From an uncultured Ilyobacter sp. (GTDB lineage Bacteria > Fusobacteriota > Fusobacteriia > Fusobacteriales > Fusobacteriaceae), in assembly GCF_963668515.1 (NCBI RefSeq), contig NZ_OY764866.1:310001-374000 (forward strand): a DNA stretch of 64,000 nt, in the 5' to 3' direction. Each line of letters starts with the position of its first letter. The stretch's first letter is position 1. Both the position numbers and the translations under genes were made by a program. This document shows, piece by piece, positions 25,768 through 35,748 of the stretch. Below the pieces are notes generated by a model. That model was not told where the DNA came from, did no database searches, and was given only the letters and a program-made list of their open reading frames with translations.

Positions 25768-26613
25768 ATGAAAAGATTATTTACATTTACAGCCCTTGTA
25801 ATGGCAGTATTTTTGATGAGTGGGTGCTCATATTTGAAAAAAATGGATAATGAAATGAATGCAGTGAAATATAATGATATAAGAGCCACTTTTGTAACCA
25901 GCCAGGGAGAGATAAATTTTTATCTTTATCCTGAGGCGGCACCGGTTACAGTTGTAAACTTTATAAATCTTGCCCAGAGAGGCTACTATGACAACAATAA
26001 AATCCACAGGGCAGTGGACAACTTTATCGTGCAAGCTGGAGATCCAACTGAGACAGGAACAGGAGGACCTGGCTACACTATACCAGACGAGATAGTAGGT
26101 TGGCTTGATTTCTACCAGCAGGGGATGCTGGCGATGGCCAATGCAGGCCCAGGAACAGGAGGATCACAATACTTCCTAACTCTTTACCCGGCAGATTGGC
26201 TTAATGGAAAACATACAATTTTTGGAGAGTATGTGGCTGATAAAGATTTTGAAATAATGAAAAAATTGGAGTACGGAGATATAATAAAGGAGATAAAATT
26301 TACTGGAGATATTGATTTTTTACTTTCTTTATATAAAGATGATATAGAAAAGTGGAATAGTATCCTTGATGAGGGATTTCCAAATCTAAAAAAATATCCC
26401 ATTAAAAATCCTGAAGAATTTGGTGGACAGGCAGCACAGTATAGAGCGGAACTTGAAAAAATTTATGCTGTAAAAGAGAAAGAAACCAAAGAAAAAAAAG
26501 AAAGTTTCATTCCAAGATTCCTAAGATCAGTTGAAAAGAAGTTTAAGGTAGAAAAATCTGATAATGAAAACCTATCTGGGGAAACTGATGCTATCGATCC
26601 AAACATTGAATAA
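25768..26613 (+). CDS. lipoprotein cyclophilin-type peptidyl-prolyl isomerase
   Basis: A 281-residue protein with a lipoprotein signal (lipobox LMSGC, Cys about residue 20), a cyclophilin domain (about 35-185) with IHRAVDNFIVQAGDPTETG, MANAGPGTGGSQYFL and KHTIFGEY, and a charged C-terminal extension (KEKETKEKKESFIPRFLRS). It should act as an envelope foldase. It starts at the ATG at 25768 after GGGAGGAAAAG. The reading frame has an in-frame TAA at 26611 but continues open in the same frame for another 38 codons (see the following entry), so the present stop may be a recent truncation of an acidic tail. It is a paralogue of the cyclophilin at 24007. Confidence 0.9.
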   Translation: MKRLFTFTALVMAVFLMSGCSYLKKMDNEMNAVKYNDIRATFVTSQGEINFYLYPEAAPVTVVNFINLAQRGYYDNNKIHRAVDNFIVQAGDPTETGTGGPGYTIPDEIVGWLDFYQQGMLAMANAGPGTGGSQYFLTLYPADWLNGKHTIFGEYVADKDFEIMKKLEYGDIIKEIKFTGDIDFLLSLYKDDIEKWNSILDEGFPNLKKYPIKNPEEFGGQAAQYRAELEKIYAVKEKETKEKKESFIPRFLRSVEKKFKVEKSDNENLSGETDAIDPNIE

Positions 26614-26730
26614 AGAATGGTTGAAATTTCAGAGGAGTCTTCTGTTGGTGTAGAGTATGGCGATCAGACAGAGAGGATAGATGTTACAGAAACTGATGAG
26701 AAAAGTTTTTGGAAAAAATTAAAAATTTGA
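26614..26730 (+). other. in-frame C-terminal continuation of the cyclophilin after TAA
   Basis: Directly after the TAA stop the same frame runs 38 codons (RMVEISEESSVGVEYGDQTE..., ending SFWKKLKI) to a TGA at 26728. The composition, acidic then a basic aromatic end, echoes the preceding tail (ESFIPRFLRSVEKKFKV). There is an ATG at 26617 without a clear ribosome site. Either a nonsense mutation cut the lipoprotein short, the stop is read through, or it is a tiny separate gene. Confidence 0.5.
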
Positions 26731-26746
26731 AACTAAAAATAGATAG

Positions 26747-26781
26747 AAGAGGACCTGAAATTTTCCAGGTCCTCTTTATTT
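26747..26781 (+). terminator. rho-independent terminator
   Basis: AAGAGGACCTG at 26747 pairs with CAGGTCCTCTT, 8-base loop, then TATTT. It lies between the convergent cyclophilin and nitroreductase genes and probably serves both. Confidence 0.82.
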
Positions 26782-26795
26782 GGGTGAAGATATTT

Positions 26796-27413
26796 TTAGT
26801 ATACTTTTGAAATTTTGTCGAAAGAGAATCTCTTCTCTCTTGGAAAAAGTTTTTTTTCTTCATTGAAGTATCCCATTGAAATAAGCATTACCACAACCTT
26901 ATCTTCAGAGATAGAATAAAGTTCTTTTACAGCCTCTTCGCTGAAACCTATCATAGGATGGGTAGACACCCCTTTAGATTTTGCTACAAGCATAAGTGTC
27001 ATGGCAAATAAAGAGGCATTTCTCACAGCATAGGCATTTTTTTTGATATCACTGTTATAAATGGTATTTTCACACATATCCATATAAGCCTTTAGAGATT
27101 CATTGTCTAGAATTTTATTTTTTATTTTTTCATCCCATATGGGATTATCCCTTTTGTATCCATTTTTTTTGCCTATTATAGCAATAGTAACGGGAGCCTC
27201 TAAAACTTTTGGCTGATTGCATGCTTTTTCATATAGTTCTTTCCGGGCTTCTGTGGATTTTACTATTATTACCTCCCATGGCTGGGTGTTGAATGCTGAT
27301 GGAGCTAAGGTTGCCAGATCTATAATTTCCTTTATAAGATTATCAGCAAGCTCTTTATTTTTATCAAAAAAAGTTGCAGATCTTCTTTCTTTTAATAATT
27401 TTTCAAATTCCAT
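26796..27413 (-). CDS. nitroreductase-family FMN oxidoreductase
   Basis: A 205-residue nitroreductase-like protein: EKLLKERRSATFFDKNKEL at the N-terminus, the FMN-site stretch LAPSAFNTQPWEVIIVKS, a central insertion of about 40 residues, KGVSTHPMIGFSEEAVKELY and a final ISMGYF with basic FMN-phosphate residues. Family members reduce nitro compounds, quinones or enones with NAD(P)H. The start ATG has GGAGG upstream. It is a single cytosolic gene with no visible partner; the physiological substrate is unknown. Confidence 0.88.
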   Translation of the reverse strand: MEFEKLLKERRSATFFDKNKELADNLIKEIIDLATLAPSAFNTQPWEVIIVKSTEARKELYEKACNQPKVLEAPVTIAIIGKKNGYKRDNPIWDEKIKNKILDNESLKAYMDMCENTIYNSDIKKNAYAVRNASLFAMTLMLVAKSKGVSTHPMIGFSEEAVKELYSISEDKVVVMLISMGYFNEEKKLFPREKRFSFDKISKVY

Positions 27414-27500
27414 CCTTAATAACCTCCTAAAATAAATTAGATATGTGATCTATACCGTTAAAAGAAGGTTTTTCCTTTGGAATTCTATATTGAAAAGCGT

Positions 27501-27525
27501 AAAAAAACTGCCCTTCAGAGGCAGT
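27501..27525 (-). terminator. rho-independent terminator of mntP
   Basis: On the minus strand ACTGCC and GGCAGT pair around 6 bases and are followed by seven T, just after the mntP stop at 27531. Confidence 0.82.
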
Positions 27526-27530
27526 CGATC

Positions 27531-28091
27531 TCATGCTATGTGTTCGAATAATATTTTACATCCCATTCCGATTAAGATAAAGCCCCCCGCATATTCGGCC
27601 TTGTAGCCCAAAAATTGTCCAGCTTTACTTCCCATGTATACACCAGCAGAGGAGATAATAAAGGTGACAATTCCAATGACAAAAATTGTAGAATAGATAT
27701 TTAATCCTGGAAGAAGAGAAAATGAAAACCCTACTGCTAAGGCATCAATACTGGTTGCTATACCTAGTAGTATAATATTTGAAGAAACATCACATTTTCC
27801 TTTAGTTTCACAGTTTTGATTTTCCCTGGCTTCTAGGAGCATTTTTATCCCAACAAAAGCCAGAAGTCCAAAGGCGACCCAATGTTCATATTTTGAAATC
27901 TTGTCATAAAATAATCCCCCTATAAACCATCCTAAAAGAGGCATAAGAGCCTGGAAAATCCCGAAGACAAAAGCAACTCTAAAAATATGATTTATATGGT
28001 TTTTCTTCAAGGCCATTCCTTCAGTAAGAGAGACAGCAAAGGCGTCCATCGCTAGACCTACGGAGATAAAAAAAAGAGTTGAGAAAGTCAT
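27531..28091 (-). CDS. mntP: manganese efflux pump MntP
   Basis: A 186-residue protein with six predicted membrane segments in two related halves, with the MntP signatures GLAMDAFAVSLTEG near the start and GIATSIDALAVGFSFSLL in the second half. The paired aspartates are essential for Mn(II) export in characterised homologues. The protein is full length. The gene is monocistronic, ended by its own terminator. I looked for a yybP-ykoY manganese riboswitch in the 200 bases upstream and did not see one. Confidence 0.93.
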   Translation of the reverse strand: MTFSTLFFISVGLAMDAFAVSLTEGMALKKNHINHIFRVAFVFGIFQALMPLLGWFIGGLFYDKISKYEHWVAFGLLAFVGIKMLLEARENQNCETKGKCDVSSNIILLGIATSIDALAVGFSFSLLPGLNIYSTIFVIGIVTFIISSAGVYMGSKAGQFLGYKAEYAGGFILIGMGCKILFEHIA

Positions 28092-28318
28092 ATAATCCCC
28101 CTATAGATAAAATAAATTTTCTTGGTTTTAAAAGACAAGCTATAAAAATATTTTACTATAAAATCTTGTCATAAACAATAAAAAATAGGATAAATAGTCA
28201 TTTGGTGTATATAAAGTCATAGATACTTTCATTTGAATTTCAACTATTTTTGGAGGAGCTTCAGTTTTTGGGGAAGTAAATAAAAAAGAGTTTTTATCGG
28301 AAGTCAATGAGGAGCTGA

Positions 28319-29422
28319 ATGATTATGAAAAAAAGAGTGTTGGTAGTTACTGGTGGGGGAGATTGTCCCGGGCTCAATGCAGTAATAAGAGCCATTGTAA
28401 AAAGGGCGTCCCAGGAAAAAGATTGGGAAGTGGTTGGTAGCATACAGTCCTTTAATGGAGTTTTAAAAGAGCCTGAAGAGATAGTTATCTTAGACAAGAA
28501 AGCTGTTGCAGGGATACATTTCAGGGGAGGAACTATAATAGGGACGACAAACAAAGGAGGCCCCTTCGCATGGCCTGTAAAAAAAGAAGATGGGACATGG
28601 ACAACTGAGGACAGATCAGATAAGATGATTGAAAAAATCAAGGAGCTAGGTATAGAGGCGGTAATAAGTATAGGGGGGGATGGTTCACAAAAGATATCAT
28701 ATGAACTTTATAAAAAAGGGCTGAACATAGTAGGAGTTCCAAAGACTATTGACAATGACCTTTTCTCTACAGATTATACATTTGGCTTTCAGACTGCTGT
28801 GCAGATTGCCACAGAATCGGTGGATAAGCTTGTAACAACGGCTGCGAGTCATAACAGGGTGCTTATAATGGAAGTTATGGGAAGGGATGCAGGTTGGATA
28901 GCCCTTCACTCCTCTGTAGGAGGAGGAGCAGATGTGTGTATTATACCTGAAATACCATATGATCCAGATAAAATTGTAAAAAGGCTCAGGGAAAGATTTG
29001 ACAATGGAAAGGGATTTGCACTCATTGTCATATCAGAAGGAGCCAAAAAAGTCGGTGGGGAGGTATACAGCAGAAAAAGCAGCGAGGTCGGTTATGAAAA
29101 CCCCATGCTAGGTGGTGTAGCTTATAAACTGGCAGATGAACTGAAAAAAGCAGGATGTGAAGAAGATATAAGAGTTACTGTACTAGGTCATCTTCAGAGA
29201 GGTGGGACACCTGTGGCCTTTGACAGGGTTCTTGCCACTGAGTTTGGTGTAAAGGCCTTTGAACTGGTTCTAAATAAGGAGTATGGTAAGATGGTGTCGG
29301 TAAAAAATTCTAAAATAACATCTGTACCTATCGAGGAAGCCATATCAAATTATAAATTTGTGGGAAAAAACTCTTATTTAGTGCATACTGGAAGGTCGGT
29401 AGGGATATGTTTTGGAGATTAA
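28319..29422 (+). CDS. pfkA: 6-phosphofructokinase
   Basis: A 367-residue phosphofructokinase with TGGGDCPGLNAVIRAIV, GGDGSQ, the catalytic PKTIDNDL motif, MEVMGRDAGWIA and GHLQRGGTPVAFDR. It phosphorylates fructose 6-phosphate in glycolysis. ATP-type enzymes carry GGDGS with PGTIDND and pyrophosphate-type carry GGDDS with PKTIDND. This protein combines the ATP-type glycine with the lysine, as in the long clade-X enzymes, so phosphate-donor choice is open. ATG at 28319 follows GAGGAG; an ATG two codons later is possible. It is ended by a strong shared terminator. Confidence 0.93.
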   Translation: MIMKKRVLVVTGGGDCPGLNAVIRAIVKRASQEKDWEVVGSIQSFNGVLKEPEEIVILDKKAVAGIHFRGGTIIGTTNKGGPFAWPVKKEDGTWTTEDRSDKMIEKIKELGIEAVISIGGDGSQKISYELYKKGLNIVGVPKTIDNDLFSTDYTFGFQTAVQIATESVDKLVTTAASHNRVLIMEVMGRDAGWIALHSSVGGGADVCIIPEIPYDPDKIVKRLRERFDNGKGFALIVISEGAKKVGGEVYSRKSSEVGYENPMLGGVAYKLADELKKAGCEEDIRVTVLGHLQRGGTPVAFDRVLATEFGVKAFELVLNKEYGKMVSVKNSKITSVPIEEAISNYKFVGKNSYLVHTGRSVGICFGD

Positions 29423-29425
29423 TAA

Positions 29426-29480
29426 AAACAAAGAGGGTGCCCCACAAGTAGTTTTTCTACTTGGGTCACCCTCTTTGTTT
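29426..29480. terminator. bidirectional terminator between pfkA and the nqr-side gene
   Basis: AAACAAAGAGGGTG at 29426 pairs with CACCCTCTTTGTTT ending at 29480, with an extended inner stem CAAGTAG/CTACTTG. A-rich and T-rich flanks serve both strands. The stop codon of the minus-strand gene at 29479 is inside it. Confidence 0.9.
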
Positions 29481-29931
29481 ATTGACAGAGAATTCTTTTA
29501 AGTTTCATTGGTTCAATCCTGAAAGGTGATCCCTTTCCCTGTAGAAAGTGATGTTTTTCTAAAAGGTGTAATGAAAGGTCTGTGTAGGCAATAGTTTCTT
29601 CAGAGGAGATAAGTTTTAACTGCACAGTTACTTTTTCAAATATTCCATCTTCAAAAGGACAGGGAAGGTTTCCCCTAGCCTCTATAGTCTGTACAATCCA
29701 TTTATTTTCTATGGTAACAGGTTCTCCTAGAGCATGTCCTCCCTTCAGCATAAAACCTCTCAAGAGATCGGCTACAGTTTGAAATTTCATCCCGAGTCTT
29801 ATCATCTCACCTTCATCTCTCGTTATTATTTCATTGAGATTTAATTTCTCATCTCCTAAAAATCCTTCGGCTGCTATTTTTCCAGGGAGCATATTTGACT
29901 GGGCCTTTATCATATACGGGGTCATTTTCAT
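29479..29931 (-). CDS. hypothetical protein at the end of the NQR-like operon
   Basis: A 150-residue soluble protein, MKMTPYMIKAQSNMLPGKIA at the start, that I do not recognise. It has no signal peptide or membrane segment and contains two cysteines (PCPFEDG and the C-terminal RILCQ). It starts 17 bases after the nqrF-like stop with GGAGGAG before the ATG, so it is the last gene of that operon. A role linked to the complex (assembly or redox partner) is only suggested by position. Confidence 0.65.
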   Translation of the reverse strand: MKMTPYMIKAQSNMLPGKIAAEGFLGDEKLNLNEIITRDEGEMIRLGMKFQTVADLLRGFMLKGGHALGEPVTIENKWIVQTIEARGNLPCPFEDGIFEKVTVQLKLISSEETIAYTDLSLHLLEKHHFLQGKGSPFRIEPMKLKRILCQ

Positions 29932-29948
29932 TCTAAAACTCCTCCTTA

Positions 29949-31061
29949 CTATGCAAATTTATCATAATAAATTTTATCTTCAGAGATTCCGTTGCTGTTA
30001 AAAACTTCAATACAGGCATTTATCATTCCTGGACTTCCACAGAGATAAGCCTCTTTGTTTTCTATATGAGATGTTTTTTCTTGCAGATATTTATCCAAAA
30101 TATCTGTTATGAGACCAGTTTCACCAGTCCATTCTTCATCTTCCTGAGGTTCAGACAGTGCAGGAATAAAGTGAAAGTTTTTCCACTTTGTTTCTAGCTC
30201 CCTCATCTCCTTTAAATAAAAAAGATCTTTTAAAGTCCGAGCTCCAAAAAAGTACCAAACTTCCCTTTCTGTTTCACCTTTTTCAAACATATCATACAAA
30301 ATAGATTTAAAGGGGGCCATGCCAGACCCTCCTGCAATACAGATCATTGCAGCATCGGTTTCCTGCCTCTGAAATTCACCGAAGGGACCTATAAGCTCTA
30401 TTTTGTCCCCTTCTTTTAGAAAGTTATGAACCCATGTTGTGGCAATACCGCCTGGGACCAATCTTATGAGCATCTCAATTTGGTTTTTATTAGAAGGTTT
30501 AGAAGAGATTGAATAGGCTCTTTGATTATAGTCTTTTATTTTTCCGTAGGGAGGGACAATAAGCTGTATATACATTCCAGAAGTAAACTCGATAGTTTCC
30601 TCTCCTATATCCACAAGGACTTCCTTTATATCGTGAGTTACGTCCTTTATACTCAAAACACTTCCTGTGAACTGCTTTACATTAAAAAGTTCTTCAGGGA
30701 TCAGAATGTTGAGATCTTTTTTTATTTTTATCTGACATGCCAATCTAGTGTTATTTGCCCTTTCTTCATCTGAAAGGTATGGAAATTCAGTGGGGAGAAT
30801 GGGTCCTACATCTGTTTCAATCTGGCATTTGCAAGCTCCACAGCTTCCCCGTCCTCCACAAGCAGAGGGAAGGTATATACCTTCTGAAGACAAAGATGAG
30901 AGAAGGGATTCACCGCCTTTTATTTCAAGTTCTTTCTTTCCGTTGTTTATGTCAATTTTGACATCTCCGTAGTTATTGACCACCTTATCCACTGCGGATA
31001 TAAGGGCTGCCAATCCACCGGCTATTGCCGAGACAATCAAAGGAGCAATTAGAAAATCCAT
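29949..31061 (-). CDS. nqrF: NqrF-type NADH oxidoreductase subunit
   Basis: A 370-residue protein: one N-terminal membrane anchor (PLIVSAIAGGLAALISAV), a 2Fe-2S ferredoxin domain with SACGGRGSCGACKCQI and RLACQI, an FAD domain with RAYSISS, and an NAD(P)-binding domain with CIAGGSGMAPFKSI and YLCGSPGMIN. This is the domain order of NqrF, the NADH entry subunit of the Na+-translocating NADH:quinone oxidoreductase. It is encoded last of the membrane subunits, after B, C, D and E. RNF complexes have RnfB/RnfC instead, so the electron-entry side here is NQR-type. Confidence 0.93.
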   Translation of the reverse strand: MDFLIAPLIVSAIAGGLAALISAVDKVVNNYGDVKIDINNGKKELEIKGGESLLSSLSSEGIYLPSACGGRGSCGACKCQIETDVGPILPTEFPYLSDEERANNTRLACQIKIKKDLNILIPEELFNVKQFTGSVLSIKDVTHDIKEVLVDIGEETIEFTSGMYIQLIVPPYGKIKDYNQRAYSISSKPSNKNQIEMLIRLVPGGIATTWVHNFLKEGDKIELIGPFGEFQRQETDAAMICIAGGSGMAPFKSILYDMFEKGETEREVWYFFGARTLKDLFYLKEMRELETKWKNFHFIPALSEPQEDEEWTGETGLITDILDKYLQEKTSHIENKEAYLCGSPGMINACIEVFNSNGISEDKIYYDKFA

Positions 31062-31073
31062 GAAAATACCTCC

Positions 31074-31667
31074 CTATTGTACGATAAGCATTCCAGAAAA
31101 ACCTATAAATGCCATTGCCATAAATCCTATTGTGACCAAAGTAATGCCAGGGCCCTCAAGACCTGCAGGAACAGGTGAGTTTTTTGTTTTCTTTTGTATT
31201 GCTGAAAGGGCCATTATAGCCAGCCACCAGCCTAATCCTGAACCAAAAGCATAGGAAGCTGTCTGAATGAAGTTGTAATTTCTTATCTCAATAAACAGAG
31301 AAACTCCCAGGATGGCACAGTTTACAGTAATCAGAGGGAGGAATATTCCCAAGGCAATATAGAGGCTAGGAGAAAGACGGTCTATGACCATCTCAAGAAT
31401 TTGTACTGTAGCTGCAATGACTACTATAAAAACGATAAACCTCAAATAAAGAAGGTCCAATGGAATTAAGATATATTTTAAAATGATCCAGTTTATCATA
31501 GAAGTAAGAGTAAGAACTCCTGTGACCGCCATGCCGAGACCGTTTGATGATGTCATATCCTTTGATATTGATATAAAGGAACACATGCCAAGGAAATTTG
31601 CTAGGAGTATATTACTTGTGAAGATAGAAGCCAAAAGAAGGGTAAAAGGATGTATATCAGGTGTCAT
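31074..31667 (-). CDS. nqrE: NqrE/RnfA-type membrane subunit
   Basis: A 197-residue integral membrane protein with six predicted segments. The N-terminus FTSNILLANFLGMCSFISIS and the region LGIFLPLITVNCAILGVSLF carry the conserved cysteines that coordinate an intramembrane iron centre together with NqrD. It is very similar in plan to RnfA. The gene is 12 bases before nqrF on the minus strand, in the order B-C-D-E-F. Confidence 0.92.
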   Translation of the reverse strand: MTPDIHPFTLLLASIFTSNILLANFLGMCSFISISKDMTSSNGLGMAVTGVLTLTSMINWIILKYILIPLDLLYLRFIVFIVVIAATVQILEMVIDRLSPSLYIALGIFLPLITVNCAILGVSLFIEIRNYNFIQTASYAFGSGLGWWLAIMALSAIQKKTKNSPVPAGLEGPGITLVTIGFMAMAFIGFSGMLIVQ

Positions 31668-31682
31668 TTTTTTCCTCCACTT

Positions 31683-32312
31683 TTAATTAGTTTGTTTTAG
31701 GGGAATTTCTTTTTTTTCATCCTGTCTCATCATATTTGTCTTGACTACCCATATGAGAATACCAAGGATAAAAAATGCACTAGGAGCCATTACCATAATA
31801 GTCCAAGGGGTAAATTCACTGCTTAAGATTTGTATTCCAAACAAGGTTCCAAATCCCAAAAGCTCACGAAAAAAAGCTACGATCATAAGTACCCACATAT
31901 AACCTATACCAGAAGTTATACCATCCCAAAAAGAGATAAGGGGAGGGTTTGACTGGGCAAAAGCTTCAGCCCGGCCCATTATAATACAATTGGTAATAAT
32001 TAGACCTACATATGGCCCGAGAGCTTTGCTTATATCTGGAAGATAAGCTCTCAGCATTATATCTACTATTATTACGAAAAATGCGATAATAAGAGTCTGG
32101 ACGATCATTCTCACCTTTCTGGGGATATAATTTTTTAGAGTTGAAACTGATAAATTACTGAAAGCAGTCACAAAAATAACCGACACAGTCATAATGAAGG
32201 TATTGGTGAGATTGTTGGTAACTGCGAGGGTAGAGCAGATACCCAATATCTGAACAAAAACAGGGTTATTGCTCCACATATTTTCCTTGGCCAAATTTTT
32301 AGCGGTATTCAA
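31683..32312 (-). CDS. nqrD: NqrD/RnfE-type membrane subunit
   Basis: A 209-residue membrane protein with six segments, including NPVFVQILGICSTLAVTNN and YVGLIITNCIIMGRAEAFA, which hold the conserved cysteine pair paired with NqrE. Its start overlaps the end of nqrC by 4 bases (ATGA), showing translational coupling. It is part of the ion-translocating core. Confidence 0.92.
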   Translation of the reverse strand: MNTAKNLAKENMWSNNPVFVQILGICSTLAVTNNLTNTFIMTVSVIFVTAFSNLSVSTLKNYIPRKVRMIVQTLIIAFFVIIVDIMLRAYLPDISKALGPYVGLIITNCIIMGRAEAFAQSNPPLISFWDGITSGIGYMWVLMIVAFFRELLGFGTLFGIQILSSEFTPWTIMVMAPSAFFILGILIWVVKTNMMRQDEKKEIPLKQTN

Positions 32313-32917
32313 ATCTCCCCCCTCCTTTTTAAATTTCTCAACTGTAAAAGTTTGTTATTGATTATATTTTCAACTGATTCGCTGGTTCTTGTGGCTCCAG
32401 TTATCCCGTCAACTAGGCCATTATCAGAAATAGTATCACCTCTGCCGGTTCCCATGACTATTTGTATATTGTCTGGAACTTTTTCATCTTTAAACTGATT
32501 TAAAAACCAAGATTCTTCTATCCTCCCACCTAAACCTGGAGTTTCAGAATGAGATGTGATCTCTATTCCAATTATTTTATCGATGTTACTATTGACGGCA
32601 ATGACACCAGAGATAGTTCCCCAGAGGCCTTTTCCTGAAAATCTTGAAAGGAAAATATTTTCATTTCCTACCTTGGCAGTTAATACTTCCTTATCCTTGA
32701 AATCACTCCCAAAAATTTCAGAAAATTTCACCTCTGGATCTTCATCAGGGTTTAATTTTATACCTGAGGCAGACAGATAGGCTTTCGCTTCAGAAATTTT
32801 TTGATATTTCTTTACCATTTCAGCTGTTCCCTTGTGGGCTACAGCAAGAATAAAAACAAAAACAAACGTAATGGTAAAGCTAAAGATCACTGTATATACA
32901 AGAGAATCTTTTTTCAT
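32309..32917 (-). CDS. nqrC: NqrC/RnfG-type FMN-binding subunit
   Basis: A 202-residue protein with one N-terminal membrane segment and an exported FMN-binding domain. The flavinylation motif DGITGATRTSE places the covalent FMN on T176. At 202 residues it is nearer RnfG than the longer NqrC of Vibrio (about 255). Attachment of FMN needs an ApbE flavin transferase, which is not in this window. The gene overlaps nqrB by 4 bases and nqrD by 4 bases. Confidence 0.9.
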   Translation of the reverse strand: MKKDSLVYTVIFSFTITFVFVFILAVAHKGTAEMVKKYQKISEAKAYLSASGIKLNPDEDPEVKFSEIFGSDFKDKEVLTAKVGNENIFLSRFSGKGLWGTISGVIAVNSNIDKIIGIEITSHSETPGLGGRIEESWFLNQFKDEKVPDNIQIVMGTGRGDTISDNGLVDGITGATRTSESVENIINNKLLQLRNLKRRGEI

Positions 32918-33804
32918 GACTTCACCTCTCTGACCTTTGCTTTCCCTATAATTTCATCCATTAAAGGTGCAAATGTATTTCCTAGGAGAATTGCGAAACT
33001 AGTTCCCTCTGGGAAAAGGGAAAAAGTTCTTATAAGAGCAACGGACATACCTATTAGGAGACCATAGGCAAAAAGAGAATTATTTTTTTTAGGGGATGAA
33101 ACCGGATCAGTTACCATGAATACCGATATAAAGAGGAGGCTTCCCGAAAAAATACCGTATAGGGGGTTAGCGCCTAAGTTAAAGTAGAATAAAAGTGCTT
33201 GAACCATAAAATAACCGGTCAAAGTTGCTCCCATAGATCTCCAGCTGGCCGTTTTGGTGTAGAGGAGATACAGTGAAGCAACCAGTATTAGGATTCCAGA
33301 ACTTTCACCTAGTGAACCAGGCCTAGTCCCCAAAAGAAGATCTGTTATCTTTGGAATTCCTCCGTTTCTTAAAATTTCAAGGGGGGTTGCACCAGCGGTT
33401 CCATCTGTTAGTCCAAAATTACCAGGGATAAGCCATTTATTTACCATGTTGGGGAAAGCTATATATATGAAAAGTCTCCCTGTAATAGCTGGGTTAAATA
33501 TATTGCGCCCAAAACCACCGTAAGCCATTTTCCCCATAGAGACTCCGAATATTATCCCAACAGCAGCAATCCAAAGAGGAATTCCCGGTGGCATGGATAG
33601 GGAATATAAGGCACATGTCACAAGAACAGCTTCGGTTATTTTTTTATTTCTTTTTTTGAGGAAAAGATATTCGGTGACTATTCCAAAGAAAAAAGAAACA
33701 ACAATTAAGCCTAAAGCTTTGAGTCCGTATAAATAAATGGACAGAATAAAAATGGGTATGAGTGAGTACATTACTTTTCTCATCATGATTTGTTTTTGAA
33801 ACAC
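32914..33804 (-). CDS. nqrB: NqrB/RnfD-type membrane subunit
   Basis: A 296-residue membrane protein with about 8-10 segments, GRNIFNPAITGRLFIYIAFP and the FMN attachment motif DGTAGATPLE (T140). It is shorter than Vibrio NqrB (about 410) and close to RnfD in size. It begins with a GTG at 33804 after GGAGGG and is the first gene of the operon on the minus strand; 230 bases further upstream lies the divergent rRNA promoter. No nqrA precedes it, which is unusual for an NQR operon. Confidence 0.9.
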   Translation of the reverse strand: MFQKQIMMRKVMYSLIPIFILSIYLYGLKALGLIVVSFFFGIVTEYLFLKKRNKKITEAVLVTCALYSLSMPPGIPLWIAAVGIIFGVSMGKMAYGGFGRNIFNPAITGRLFIYIAFPNMVNKWLIPGNFGLTDGTAGATPLEILRNGGIPKITDLLLGTRPGSLGESSGILILVASLYLLYTKTASWRSMGATLTGYFMVQALLFYFNLGANPLYGIFSGSLLFISVFMVTDPVSSPKKNNSLFAYGLLIGMSVALIRTFSLFPEGTSFAILLGNTFAPLMDEIIGKAKVREVKS

Positions 33805-34035
33805 ATATATCCCTCCAATTCAGTTATTAATTTTAATTTCGATATTAATAATTAATACATTTAATTTGAAATATTCCTTTGAAAGTTTTTAAATAATCTT
33901 TTTAAGGGTTTATTTAGGATAAGGAAAATTAGAGGTTAAGAAAATTGAATTTAAAAATAAAAGTTATTAATTTTCTTGATATTTATACAAGATTTAGGGC
34001 ATAATTAAAAACGGGTGAAAAAATTAAAAAAACTG

Positions 34036-34064
34036 TTGACGCATGTTTTCAACTGTGATATTAT
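34036..34064 (+). promoter_or_regulatory. rRNA operon promoter
   Basis: TTGACG at 34036 and TATTAT at 34059, spacer 17 bases, about 165 bases before the 16S gene. The region between 33805 and 34035 is AT-rich and carries the divergent nqr promoter, which I cannot pinpoint. Confidence 0.8.
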
Positions 34065-34226
34065 ACTCCTTGTGCACGAGAGAGCTGCACAGGGAAAAAC
34101 AAAAGGACATTAGCAATTAAATAGAGAAGGAAGTCAAAATCGTCATCATAGATGACAAAGAAGTCCAAACAAGATTTGGACACAGTTAGGTGTTGATAAT
34201 CTCGTAAGAGATTTAAATAAACTTTT
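34065..34226 (+). other. rRNA leader with 16S processing stem
   Basis: The leader segment at 34099-34135 (ACAAAAGGACA...GAGAAGGAAGTC) is nearly complementary to the spacer at 35761-35798 (GACAACCTTCTC...TCCTTTTGTC). Together they form the long stem from which RNase III releases pre-16S rRNA. Confidence 0.75.

Positions 34227-35748
<1,522 letters not shown>

Noticed and set aside
28092..28318. Manganese (yybP-ykoY) riboswitch before mntP
   Set aside because: The conserved motif could not be found in the upstream region.
28235..28400. Coding-like text ISTIFGGASVFGEVNKKEFLSE upstream of and overlapping the pfkA start
   Set aside because: It has no start codon or ribosome site and runs into pfkA in another frame; at most a remnant of a lost gene.
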